A DNA stretch of 64,000 nucleotides, taken from Microlunatus antarcticus (GTDB lineage Bacteria > Actinomycetota > Actinomycetes > Propionibacteriales > Propionibacteriaceae). The stretch is taken from NCBI RefSeq assembly GCF_014193425.1, contig NZ_JACHZG010000001.1:744001-808000 (forward strand). Direction: 5' to 3'. The position numbers and the translations under genes were made by a program. Of this stretch, positions 33,653 to 42,552 are shown piece after piece; within the stretch, counting starts at the first letter, position 1; each line of letters starts with the position of its first letter. The notes beneath the pieces are model-generated. The model searched no databases. It was not told where the DNA came from and saw only the letters and a program-made list of their open reading frames with translations.

Positions 33653-34339
33653 ATGAACCACGACGACGCGAACCAGCCCGAGACGCTGAGCTCGCACGAC
33701 GACCAGCAGAGCCCGTTCGTCCGCAAGCACCGCGGCCGCAAGTGGGCCATCGGGGCGGCCGTGGCCGCCGTCCTGGCCACCGGCATCGCGGTCCCGGCCC
33801 TCGCGGCCGGCGGCTCCCCGAGCGCCGGCGGCACCGGGACCTCCCAGGTGCAGCCCGCCGACGTGACCCCGAGCGACGCCCCCAGCGGTGCGCCCACCCC
33901 GGGCGACGCGCCGAGCGGTGCCCCCACCCCCGGTGACGCTCCCAGCGGTGCGCCGGCCGCTCCGCCCGCCCCGGGCGCCGGGCCGGCCGGACCCGCGGGT
34001 GGACCGGCCGGTGGGCCGGGCGCCTGCGCCCCCGCCCCCGGTGGTGCGCCCAGCGGTGCCCCCACCCCGGGCGACCAGCCGAGCGGTGCCCCGACCCCGG
34101 GCGACCAGTCCAGCGGTGCGCCCGCCGCGCCGCCGGCCCCGCCCGCCCCGCCGGCTCCGCCCGCCGGCGGACAGGCCCCGCAGCCGCCGGCCGCCGGCCA
34201 GGACGCCCCGAAGCCGCCGACCCCGGGTGACGGGAAGAACGCGCCCACCCCGCCGGCCGCGGGCGAGAACGCGCCCACGCCGCCCGCGCCCCCGTCGGGT
34301 GCGCCCACGCCGGGTCAGGGCCAGACCGGCGGCAGCTGA
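33653..34339 (+). CDS. Exported or membrane-anchored proline-rich repeat protein
   Basis: The 228-residue product has a charged N-terminus, one hydrophobic helix (about residues 31-52, ending in PALAAGG, possibly a cleavable signal) and then about 170 residues of low-complexity Pro/Gly/Ala sequence. PSGAPTPGD recurs several times and gives way to shorter APTPPA and APPAP units. ATG 33653 has GAGGAG upstream. No enzyme domain is present; a cell-wall-spanning spacer or adhesin is possible. Its promoter region is shared with the two-component system, which probably regulates it. Confidence 0.82.
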   Translation: MNHDDANQPETLSSHDDQQSPFVRKHRGRKWAIGAAVAAVLATGIAVPALAAGGSPSAGGTGTSQVQPADVTPSDAPSGAPTPGDAPSGAPTPGDAPSGAPAAPPAPGAGPAGPAGGPAGGPGACAPAPGGAPSGAPTPGDQPSGAPTPGDQSSGAPAAPPAPPAPPAPPAGGQAPQPPAAGQDAPKPPTPGDGKNAPTPPAAGENAPTPPAPPSGAPTPGQGQTGGS

Positions 34340-34352
34340 TCCCGAACGCCGA

Positions 34353-34418
34353 CGAGGCGTAGCTTCTGCGGTCGCGCGCACCCTGCAGGGTGCGCGCGGC
34401 GCGGGAAGGTACGCCTCG
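34353..34418. terminator. Nested palindromes between convergent genes
   Basis: The outer arms CGAGGCGTA (34353-34361) and TACGCCTCG (34410-34418) pair perfectly. Inside them, 34373-34398 is a perfect 26-base palindrome centred on CTGCAG. The structure lies between the convergent proline-rich and MFS genes and suits a two-way terminator. Confidence 0.65.
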
Positions 34419-34448
34419 CGGTGGGGTCGAGCGAGTCGGGCGGAACGG

Positions 34449-35762
34449 TCAGCGCGTGGCGGTCTTCGTCCCCAACGCACCCTCGGAGGCGTCCTTGCGG
34501 GTCCGGGGGATGCGGGTGATCACCGGGAGGACGATCGCGACCAGGGCGATGATCCCGATGACCGTGTACGCGGTCGTGTAGTCCTTGTCGGTACCGATCA
34601 GCTTGGCCGCGATCAGCGGGCCGACGACGCCGCCGAGGCTCCAGCCGATCAGCATCAGGCCGTAGATCCCGCCCGCGTGCTTGACGCCGAAGAAGTCCCC
34701 GGCGGTGGCGGGCATGGTGCCGAAGGCGCCGCCGTAGCAGAGGTAGACCAGCGCGGCGAGGATGAAGAACAGCACCGCGTTGTGCGCGTGCGGGATGAGC
34801 AGGATGCAGACGCCCTCGATCGCGAGGATCGCGATGAACGTCCGCATCCGGCCCAGCCGGCCGGAGATGGCGGCCCAGAAGATGCGGCCCGCCCCGTTGA
34901 ACAGTCCGAGGAAGCCGACCGCGGCAGCAGCAGCGGCGGCCGTGTAGCCGGAGATGTCGGCGAAGCTCGCGGCGGCCTGCGAGATGAAGGCGATCCCGGC
35001 GAGCACGGCGAGGGTCAGGATGGCCGCGAGCGTGTACCACTGCCAGGTCTTGAGCGCCTCGCCCTGCGTGTAGTCCTGGCCGCTGTCGACGACGTTGCCC
35101 GACGTGGCGGGCGTGTAGCCGGGGACGGTGTAGCCCTCCGGCGGGTTGCGGAAGAAGAAGGCGCCGATCACGGCGGCGATGAGGTAGGCGATGCCGAGCG
35201 GCAGGAAGGCCGACGTCGGGACGTCCGGGTTGTTCTTGATCAGGGCCTGCGCGATGGGGGCCGTCACCACGGCACCGAAGCCGAAGCCGCCGACCGCGAG
35301 GCCGGTGATCAGCCCACGGCGGTCGGGGAACCACTTCTGCAGCATGGCGATCGGCACGATGTAGGCGAGCCCGAGGCCGAACCCGGCGAGGACGCCGTAC
35401 CCGATGACGAGCAGCGCGAGGTGGTCGCCGTCGCGCGCGAACGACGCGACGATCACGCCGATGCCGTAGATCACGCCGCCGGCGATCGCGACGGTGCGCG
35501 GGCCGCGGCGGTCCTGGATCCGGCCGCCGAGGTAGGTGCCGATGAAGATCATCCCGATGGCCACCTCGAACGGCAGCGTCGCCTCGGGCTTGGTCAGCTT
35601 GAAGGCGGAGGCCTTCTGCAGGGCGGAGCTGAAGACGCTCCAGGCGTAGACCGCGCCCAGGGACAGCTGGAGCAGCAGCGCCGCGACGACGAGACCCCAC
35701 CGGCCCTTCGTCGGGTTGCCTGCGTCGCCCCGGGGGCTCGCGGTGGTGCTGGCCGTGCTCAT
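34449..35762 (-). CDS. MFS transporter, oxalate/formate antiporter (OFA) family
   Basis: The 437-residue product has 12 predicted helices. The N-terminal LSLGAVYAWSVFSSAL and the YIVPIAMLQKWFPDRRGLITG segment are characteristic of the OFA group. ATG 35762 overlaps the stop of the NrfD gene (ATGA), making it the fourth gene of the formate dehydrogenase operon. A role in importing formate or a formate-yielding acid for the enzyme is likely from this coupling; the substrate is not proven. Confidence 0.9.
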   Translation of the reverse strand: MSTASTTASPRGDAGNPTKGRWGLVVAALLLQLSLGAVYAWSVFSSALQKASAFKLTKPEATLPFEVAIGMIFIGTYLGGRIQDRRGPRTVAIAGGVIYGIGVIVASFARDGDHLALLVIGYGVLAGFGLGLAYIVPIAMLQKWFPDRRGLITGLAVGGFGFGAVVTAPIAQALIKNNPDVPTSAFLPLGIAYLIAAVIGAFFFRNPPEGYTVPGYTPATSGNVVDSGQDYTQGEALKTWQWYTLAAILTLAVLAGIAFISQAAASFADISGYTAAAAAAAVGFLGLFNGAGRIFWAAISGRLGRMRTFIAILAIEGVCILLIPHAHNAVLFFILAALVYLCYGGAFGTMPATAGDFFGVKHAGGIYGLMLIGWSLGGVVGPLIAAKLIGTDKDYTTAYTVIGIIALVAIVLPVITRIPRTRKDASEGALGTKTATR

Positions 35763-37081
35763 GCGGTGTTCTCCTGCGTCGTGTGCTCTGCGGTGGGGCT
35801 GGTGGTCTGGAGGTCGTCGGCGGGAGGTCCCGGTCGGACGCTGGTCGGCGTCGCGCCGGGGTCCTGGCCGGCCGCCTCGGCTGCGCGTCGGGCGTTCAGC
35901 CGCTCGCGCTGGGGGACGACCGTGTACTTGGGGTCACGCGCCGACTCCTGCCCCGCCTCGAAGACCCCGAAACGGGTGCACACGGAACCGGCCACGAGGG
36001 CGAGCCCGCTGGCGACGGCGAAGGCGCGGTGCCGACGTCCGAGCAGCAGGGCGGAGGCGCCGCCGACGGCGGTGAGGATCTTGCTGGCGCGCATGAGCTT
36101 TCCGGGAGTGCCCTCGTGCAGCGCACCGGCGGTGAAGCCCATCGACTTCTCCATCTGGTGCTCGACGACGAGCTCGACCGTGGCGCCGATGACGGCCAGC
36201 ATCCGGGCCGGCCCGGTCTCGGCCAGCGGTGCCGTGACCATGCCCAGCCCGCCGGAGGCGGCGGCGGCGGAGCCGACGAACACGAACGGCAGCTCGCGGT
36301 GGGCCTCGTGCCAGGCCGGCGTCGACGTGTCGGTGAGCAGCACCGCGGTGTACGAGGCGACCGCCGGGGCGAGCAGCGCCGCCTCGATGCCGCCGGGCCG
36401 CGCGGCCCAGTCGAGCAGGCCGCTCAGGAACTTGAGCCGGGTCGGCAGGAAGCGCTGGACGTCGAGCAGGCGTGCGACCTCGGACGCCCCGGCGACCACG
36501 TTGCCGGGGGCGTACGCGGTGAGGACCCAGGTGCCGACGGACATCGGCGACGTGGGCTTGAAGACGCGAAGCATGTTGTAGAACTTCGTCGGCCGACCGA
36601 GGTCGTGGACGAGCGCGAGCATGCTCGCGCTCAGCGCCACGGTCGCGGTGATCCGTGCGTTGCGCCGCAGGTGCGGCCGACCGGTCAGGTCGGCCCCCAT
36701 CCCGAGCAACGACGAGCCGCCGGCCAGCCCGCCGGCGAACAGGTAGAAGGGGATGTCCGACTCCCACGGGGTCGGCTTGACGACCTGGCGCCCGTAGTAG
36801 GAGGTGAAGGTCGCGTCCGGGACCATCAGCTCCTCGGCGCGACCCTTGCGTCGCCGTCCGCCGCCCTTGCGGCCCGGTCCGCGTGTGCCCCGGCCGCCAC
36901 CACCCGTACGCCGGGTGGTCGCCGAGGCGCTGGCCTGGCCCTCGGTGCCGGGCACCGCTCGGATGGCCCCGTCGCGTGGCCGCTCGCCGTCGTGGCGCTC
37001 GGGGTTGGCCGCCTTGCTGCCGGGATCCTGCTGGCCGATCTGGTTGTCCTCGTGCGGGTCGCCGCTCTCGCCCGGGCTCAT
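35759..37081 (-). CDS. nrfD: NrfD-type membrane subunit of formate dehydrogenase
   Basis: The 440-residue product has a long disordered basic N-terminus (residues 1-80, Gly/Arg/Lys-rich) before PDATFTSYYGRQVVKPTPWE and about eight membrane helices of the NrfD/PsrC type (FYLFAGGLAGGSSLLG is diagnostic). It would anchor the complex and pass electrons to the quinone pool in place of the cytochrome b subunit of E. coli FDH-N. No haem-ligating His pattern is needed in this family. ATG 37081 overlaps the fdhB stop (ATGA). Confidence 0.9.
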   Translation of the reverse strand: MSPGESGDPHEDNQIGQQDPGSKAANPERHDGERPRDGAIRAVPGTEGQASASATTRRTGGGGRGTRGPGRKGGGRRRKGRAEELMVPDATFTSYYGRQVVKPTPWESDIPFYLFAGGLAGGSSLLGMGADLTGRPHLRRNARITATVALSASMLALVHDLGRPTKFYNMLRVFKPTSPMSVGTWVLTAYAPGNVVAGASEVARLLDVQRFLPTRLKFLSGLLDWAARPGGIEAALLAPAVASYTAVLLTDTSTPAWHEAHRELPFVFVGSAAAASGGLGMVTAPLAETGPARMLAVIGATVELVVEHQMEKSMGFTAGALHEGTPGKLMRASKILTAVGGASALLLGRRHRAFAVASGLALVAGSVCTRFGVFEAGQESARDPKYTVVPQRERLNARRAAEAAGQDPGATPTSVRPGPPADDLQTTSPTAEHTTQENTA

Positions 37082-38310
37082 CGCCGGCCGCCGACGAAGG
37101 CGGTCGTCACGGCGGCGGCGAGGCCCAGGGCCGCGAAGCCGGCGTTCTTCCACATCCGCGGCAGATCGGCCGTGGTGACGATCGGGTCGGGCGGGAAGCC
37201 GTACACCTCGGGCTCGTCGAGCAGCAGGAAGAACGCCCCCGCACCGCCAACGCCGCCGTCGGGGTCCTCGGCGTAGAGCTGGGCGCCGGCGACACCGGCG
37301 GCCTGCAGGTCGGCGAGGCGGACGTTCGCGCGCTCGCGGAGCTCGTCGACGTCGCCGAACTGGATGGACTGGGTGGGGCACGCCTGCGCGCACGCCGGGG
37401 TCAGGCCCTCGCCGAGCCGGTCGTAGCAGAGCGTGCACTTCTGCGCGATGCCGGCGTTCTTGTTGGCGATCGCGTCCTTGGGCTGGTTCTTGTCGCCGAT
37501 GCGGCGGTCGATCACGCCGAACGGGCACCCGGCGACGCAGTAGCCGCAGCCGTTGCAGACGTCGTCCTGCACGACGACGGTGCCGAACTCGGTCCGGAAC
37601 AGCGCGCCGGTCGGGCAGACGTCGAGACAGCCCGCGTTGGTGCAGTGCTTGCAGACGTTCGACGCCATCAGCCAGCGGAACTCGGTCCGCTCGCCCGCGT
37701 CGGGCGACGCGCTGGGGAGGTCGAACGACGGCATGCCGAGGTCGACCATCGGCGTGCCGGCTTTGACCGGCTCCGGCTGTCGGACCGGCTCCGGCTTGAG
37801 CGAGCCGAAGAGGTCGATGCCGCTGTGGTCGGGCCCGGAGACCGGCCCCGGGATGGTGTCGAACGACCCCACGCTGCCGAAGGACGAGGCCGTCGCCCCG
37901 AAGGAGCCGGCGCCGGAGTCGGGCAGCTGCACGCCAGCGCCCACGGCGGTCTCCGGGACCCCGATCGTCACGCCGGTGGTCTGCCCGCCGAGCGGCTTGC
38001 GCTGCTCGATGAACTCCACGTGGCGCCACGTGCTCGCCCCCAGCGCGCCCGTGTTGTCGTACGAGCTCCCGAGCAGCTCGAAGATGCCGTCCTGCGGCAC
38101 CCCGTTCCACTCCTTGCACGCGACCTCGCAGGCCTTGCAGCCGATGCAGATCGACGTGTCGGTGAAGAAGCCCTTGCGCGGCGGGGGCTCCTCGCCCCAG
38201 CCGGCCCGGACGGCGGGACCGCCGGGCTCGACCGAGGTGAAGGCCTGGTCCGAACCCCTGCGGGGGTCGAGCCGCCGGGCGAACGGCTTGAGGTTCGTCA
38301 GCAGGCTCAT
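37078..38310 (-). CDS. fdhB: Formate dehydrogenase iron-sulfur (beta) subunit
   Basis: The 410-residue product has four [4Fe-4S] cluster motifs: CIGCKACEVACKEW near residue 55, then CKHCTNAGCLDVCPTGAL, CNGCGYCVAGCPFG and CTLCYDRLGEGLTPACAQACP. A Pro/Gly/Ser-rich insert of about 90 residues (roughly 115-205) separates the first motif from the rest and is unusual for the family. The C-terminus carries a membrane helix (AGFAALGLAAAVTTAFVGG). ATG 38310 overlaps the fdhA stop (ATGA). It carries electrons from the catalytic subunit to the NrfD partner. Confidence 0.93.
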   Translation of the reverse strand: MSLLTNLKPFARRLDPRRGSDQAFTSVEPGGPAVRAGWGEEPPPRKGFFTDTSICIGCKACEVACKEWNGVPQDGIFELLGSSYDNTGALGASTWRHVEFIEQRKPLGGQTTGVTIGVPETAVGAGVQLPDSGAGSFGATASSFGSVGSFDTIPGPVSGPDHSGIDLFGSLKPEPVRQPEPVKAGTPMVDLGMPSFDLPSASPDAGERTEFRWLMASNVCKHCTNAGCLDVCPTGALFRTEFGTVVVQDDVCNGCGYCVAGCPFGVIDRRIGDKNQPKDAIANKNAGIAQKCTLCYDRLGEGLTPACAQACPTQSIQFGDVDELRERANVRLADLQAAGVAGAQLYAEDPDGGVGGAGAFFLLLDEPEVYGFPPDPIVTTADLPRMWKNAGFAALGLAAAVTTAFVGGRR

Positions 38311-41300
38311 CGGGATCCTTCGTCGGGGTGTCCGGCCTCGTCGCCGTGGTTGCTGGCGTGGACGGACCGGGCGTGCTGCCCGTCCGCGTCCTCGGGCGGC
38401 GTCCGTTGAACGTTGCCGGTGGCGGTCGTGACGCCGGCGCGCTCCCGGTGGGCCGCCACGTACTCCAGCAGGGCGGGGCCGCGCGGCCGACGCCCCGGCT
38501 GGATGTCGCACGAGGAGACCTTGGTCTCCTGGATGTGCACGTTCGGGTCGAGCGTGACCCCGAACAGGTCGTTCGCCGAGTCGCCCGTGATCAGGGCCTG
38601 GTTGCCGACGCCCCAGTGGTACGGCAGCCCGATCTGGTGCACGGTCTTGCCGCCGATCCACAGCGGGGCGACCCGCTCGGTGACCAGCACCCGCGCCTCG
38701 ATCGCGGTCCGGGCGCTGATGATCGTCGCCCAGCCGTTGTTCTCCAGCCCGCGCTCACGGGCCAGCTCGGGGGAGACCTCGCAGAAGAACTCGGGCTGCA
38801 GCTCGGACAGGTACGGCTGGAAGCGGCTCATGCCGCCGGCCGTGTGGTGCTCGGTGAGCCGGTAGGTCGTGAAGACGTACGGGTAGAACTCGGACCCGGG
38901 CTCGTCGCCCGACGGGTTCTGCAGGTTGTCCTCGCGCGGGAAGACCTCGCGGGTCGGGTTGGCCTGCTGCCGGTACATCGGGTTGCTGACCGGGGACTCG
39001 GCCGGCTCGTAGTGCGTCGGCATCGGTCCGTCCAGCAGACCGGCCGGCGCGTAGAGCCAGCCCTTCCCGTCCGCCTGCATGATGAACGGGTCGTCACCGG
39101 CGAGCCCGGCGGGACCCGACGCGCCCTCGGGCGGGCGGTAGGACGGGTCCTTGCCGATCTCGAAGTCGGGCACGTCGTGCCCGGTCCACTTCTTGGCCTC
39201 GGCGTCCCACCAGACCAGCGCCTTGCGCTCGCTCCACGGCTTGCCCTCGGGGTCGGCCGAGGCGCGGTTGTAGAGCGTGCGCCGGTTCATCGGCCAGGCC
39301 CAGCCCCACTCAGGGGCGACCCAGGACTGGTCACGTCCCGCCTTGCGCCGCATCGACTGGTTGACCCCGTCGGCGTAGACGCCGGTGTAGATCCAGCAGC
39401 CGCCCGAGGTGGAGCCGTCCGGCTTCATCTCGTTGAACGTGTTCAGCGGCTGCCCGGCCTTGTCGCCGGTCAGGTGGAAGCCGTTGATCTCCTGCAGCAC
39501 CGCGTCGGCCGAGATCTCGCCGGACTCGTCGAGCGGGTAGTCCCACGTCAGGTCGAGGATCGGCCGGTCGCGGTGGTCGGTCGAACCCGCCAGCCGTGCG
39601 CGGATCTTCTGACCCAGGAGGTAGAAGAACTCGAGCTCGCTCTGCGCGTCGCCCGGCGGCTCCACCGCCTTGTGGTGCCACTGCAGCATCCGCTGGGTCT
39701 GGGTGAACGTCCCGCCCTTCTCCACGTGCGAGGCCGCCGGGAAGAAGAACACCTCGGTGTCGATCTCGTCGGTCTTGAGCTCGCCCGTCTCGATCTCCGG
39801 CGCGTCGGACCAGAAGGTGGCCGACTCGATGAGGTTGAGGTCGCGGACGACCAGCCACTTGAGGTGGGACAGGCCCAGCCGCTGCATCTTGCCGTGGGCG
39901 GACCCGACGGCCGGGTTCTGCCCGAGCAGGAAGTAGCCGTCGATCTCGTCGCGCAGCATCGACATCACGGTCGCGTACGTCCCGTGGTCACCGGTCAGGC
40001 GCGGGAGGTAGCCGAACGCGTAGTCGTTCTCCTCGGTCGCCGCATCGCCCCACCACGCCTTCATCAGGCTGACCATGTAGCTCTTGGAGTTGACCCAGAA
40101 GCCCTTCTGGTCGGGGCTGGCGATCTCGCCGACGTACTCGTCGAGCGAGTCGTGCGGCCCGACCTTCGGCATCGGCAGGTAGCCCGGCAGCAGGTTGAAC
40201 AGCGTCGGGATGTCGGTCGAGCCCTGGATGCTGGCGTGACCGCGCAGCGCGAGGATCCCGCCGCCCGGACGGCCCACGTTGCCCAGCAGCAGCTGGACGA
40301 TCGCCGACGTCCGGATCATCTGCACGCCCACCGTGTGGTGGGTCCAGCCGACCGAGTAGACCCAGCAGGTCGTGCGGTCGCGGCCGCTGTTCTCGGTGAC
40401 GGCCTCGCAGACCTCGAGCAGCTGCTCGGCCGAGATGCCGCAGGTCTCCTGGACCATCTCCGGGGTGTAGCGGGCGAAGTGCCGCTTGAGCACCTGGAAG
40501 ACGGTGCGCGGGTGCTGCAGCGTCTCGTCGCGCTTGACCTCGGAGTGCTCCAGCGCGGCACCGTGGCCGCCGAGCTCGTGGCCCGCGCCGCGGTCGCTCT
40601 CGGACTGCTCGGACTCCTCGGAGCCACCGGTCGCGCCCTCGCCCTGCTCCTTCTCACCGGGCGCGGAGGCAGGACCGCCGCCGGCCGAGTGCTCGCCGAC
40701 GCCCTCGTACGACCAGCTTGCCGTGTCGTACGTGCCCGTCTCGGGGTCGTAGCCCGAGAACACGCCGTCGAGGTCGTCGACGTCGGTGAAGTCCTCGCTG
40801 ACCAGCGTGGCCGCGTTCGTGTAGGCGACGACGTAGTCGTGGAAGTACTTGTCGTTGCTCAGGATGTAGTTGATCACCGCGCCCAGGAACACGATGTCGC
40901 TGCCCGCCCGGATCGGGACGTGCGTGTCCGCCACCGCCGAGGTCCGGGTGAAGCGCGGGTCGATGTGGATGACCTTGGCGCCGCGCGCCTTGGCCTCCAT
41001 CACCCACTGGAACCCCACCGGATGGCACTCGGCCATGTTGGAGCCCTCGATGACGATGCAGTCAGCCTGCTGGAGGTCCTGCAGGAAGTTGGTCGCGCCA
41101 CCACGGCCGAAGGAGGCTCCCAGACTGGGAACCGTGGCGCTGTGTCAAATACGGGCCTGGTTCTCGATCTGGATGGCGCCCATGGCGGTGAAGAGCTTCT
41201 TGATCAGGTAGTTCTCTTCGTTGTCCAGCGTCGCGCCCCCGAGGGCGGCGATGCCCATCGTGCGGCGGACCGGACGACCGTGCTCGTCGGTGTCCTGCCA

Positions 41301-41714
41301 CCAGCGCTTGCGGGACTCGACCATGCGGTCGGCGATCATGTCGGTGGCCTGCTCGACCCCGATGCGCTCCCAGCGGTCGCTCTTCGGGCGGCGGTAGAGC
41401 ATCGTCGTGGCGCGGCCGGGGGAGTTGACCAGCTGCTCGCTGGCCGAGCCCTTGGGGCACAGGCGGCCACGCGAGACGGGGGAGTCGGGGTCGCCCTCGA
41501 TCTGGGTGACGTGACCGTCCTTCACGAACACCCGCTGACCGCAACCCACGGCGCAGTACGGGCACACGCTCTGCACGACCTTGTCGGCCGTGGCGGTGCG
41601 CGGCGTGATGGCGCGGGTCTTGGGCGACTGCACCGCCGCACCACGACCCAGCGGGTCGCCACCGGTGAGCTGACGCAGCACCGGCCAGTCCAGGAACGTC
41701 TTCTTGATGTCCAT
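38307..41714 (-). CDS. fdhA: Formate dehydrogenase catalytic subunit with UGA-encoded selenocysteine (Sec190)
   Basis: Read as one gene of 1135 residues with UGA at 41145-41147 translated as selenocysteine. Before it lie Cys51-x2-Cys54-x3-Cys58 and Cys86 ([4Fe-4S]), then QARI-Sec190-HSATV and LGASFGRGGATN, which matches the Sec-His active site of E. coli FDH-N and FDH-O. Molybdopterin/tungstopterin domains follow to the end. An acidic low-complexity insert lies at about residues 338-392. There is no twin-arginine signal, so the complex probably faces the cytoplasm. Conventional gene calling would split this gene into a 189-residue piece and one starting at 41036. AGGAGG precedes ATG 41714. 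Confidence 0.95.
41115..41147 (-). promoter_or_regulatory. Bacterial SECIS element with the Sec UGA codon
   Basis: The UGA codon is at 41145-41147. Eleven bases further on, a 7-bp stem GGTTCCC (41127-41133) / GGGAGCC (41115-41121) closes the five-base loop AGTCT. The E. coli fdhF SECIS has the same layout, with a GGUUGCAGGUCUGCACC core and a G-U loop. This is the expected SelB landing site. Confidence 0.88.
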
Positions 41715-41781
41715 GATCGCCTCCTGCCGTGACCATAGCCCAGCGTCCCGACACGGGGGTGCGGACGGCGAGGTAGCGCCC

Positions 41782-42465
41782 TCAGGCGTCGCCCTCGGAA
41801 CCGTTCGTCAGCAGGTAGTCGAGGATGAAGCGGTGCGAGCTGGTCAGGTGCGCCAGCGTCAGGTCGGCGACCTCGTTGGCGTCCCCGCGGCGGACGGCCT
41901 CCAGGATCGCCCGGTGCTCGACGTGCAGGTGCTCCACGTGGCCGATCACCGCGAGGTGCAGGTGCAGGTAGCGGTCGGTCAGGCGTCGTAGCTGGTCGAC
42001 GGTCTTGACCATCATCGGCCGGCCCGCCTGGTGGTAGACGGTGGCGTGGAACCGCGCGTTGGCGGCGATCCAGCCGCGTGGGTCGGTGGACGACTCCATC
42101 TGCTCGGCCAGCCGGGTCATCCGGAGCACCTCGGCGAGCCCCACGTTGGGCACGGCCAGCCGGGTCGCGACCGGTTCGAGGGCCTCGCGCATCTCGTAGA
42201 GCTCCTGCAGCTCGGCGACCGAGATGCCGCGGACGACGGCGTACGTCCCCCCGAGCTCCACCAGGCCTTCGGCCGCCAGGACCTGGAGCGCGTCGCGGAC
42301 CGGGATGCGGCTCACCCCGTGCTCGGCAGCCAGCTGCGACTGCGACAGCCGGGCCCCGGCCGCGATGCCGCCGGTCAGCACGAGGTCGCGGACGGCGTTG
42401 GCGACACGGGTGGCCGCGCCCAGCGGGTTGTCCGCCGCCGCCAGCTCGCGGGCCTCGATGCTCAT
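41782..42465 (-). CDS. GntR family regulator, FadR/FCD subgroup
   Basis: The 227-residue product has an N-terminal winged helix (LSQSQLAAEHGVSRIPVRDALQ) and an FCD domain with the metal-type residues Asn/His (AANARFHATVYHQ) and later His in VEHRAILEAV. ATG 42465. It is divergent from the aldehyde dehydrogenase/enoyl-CoA hydratase/MFS operon across an 87-base gap with clear dyads, so it is probably the repressor of that operon. Confidence 0.9.
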   Translation of the reverse strand: MSIEARELAAADNPLGAATRVANAVRDLVLTGGIAAGARLSQSQLAAEHGVSRIPVRDALQVLAAEGLVELGGTYAVVRGISVAELQELYEMREALEPVATRLAVPNVGLAEVLRMTRLAEQMESSTDPRGWIAANARFHATVYHQAGRPMMVKTVDQLRRLTDRYLHLHLAVIGHVEHLHVEHRAILEAVRRGDANEVADLTLAHLTSSHRFILDYLLTNGSEGDA

Positions 42466-42511
42466 GCGCCCATTGTGGCGCGCGTCGAGTTGCGCACGAA
42501 CCGTTGTAGCC

Positions 42512-42535
42512 CGTATACAGATACGACTTTCTGTA
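42512..42535. promoter_or_regulatory. Candidate FadR-type operator
   Basis: Two overlapping dyads: CGTAT-N4-ATACG (42512-42525) and TACAG-N10-CTGTA (42516-42535), in an AT-rich patch directly upstream of the aldehyde dehydrogenase ribosome binding site. CTGTAGACAG (42531-42540) is a further short dyad. Confidence 0.55.
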
Positions 42536-42552
42536 GACAGAGGAGGACATCG

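Noticed and set aside
41036-41147. Formate dehydrogenase catalytic gene split by a stop codon, read as a pseudogene or two genes
   Set aside because: The stop is UGA at the Sec active-site position with correct flanking residues and a SECIS-like hairpin, and selA, selB, selC and selD are nearby.
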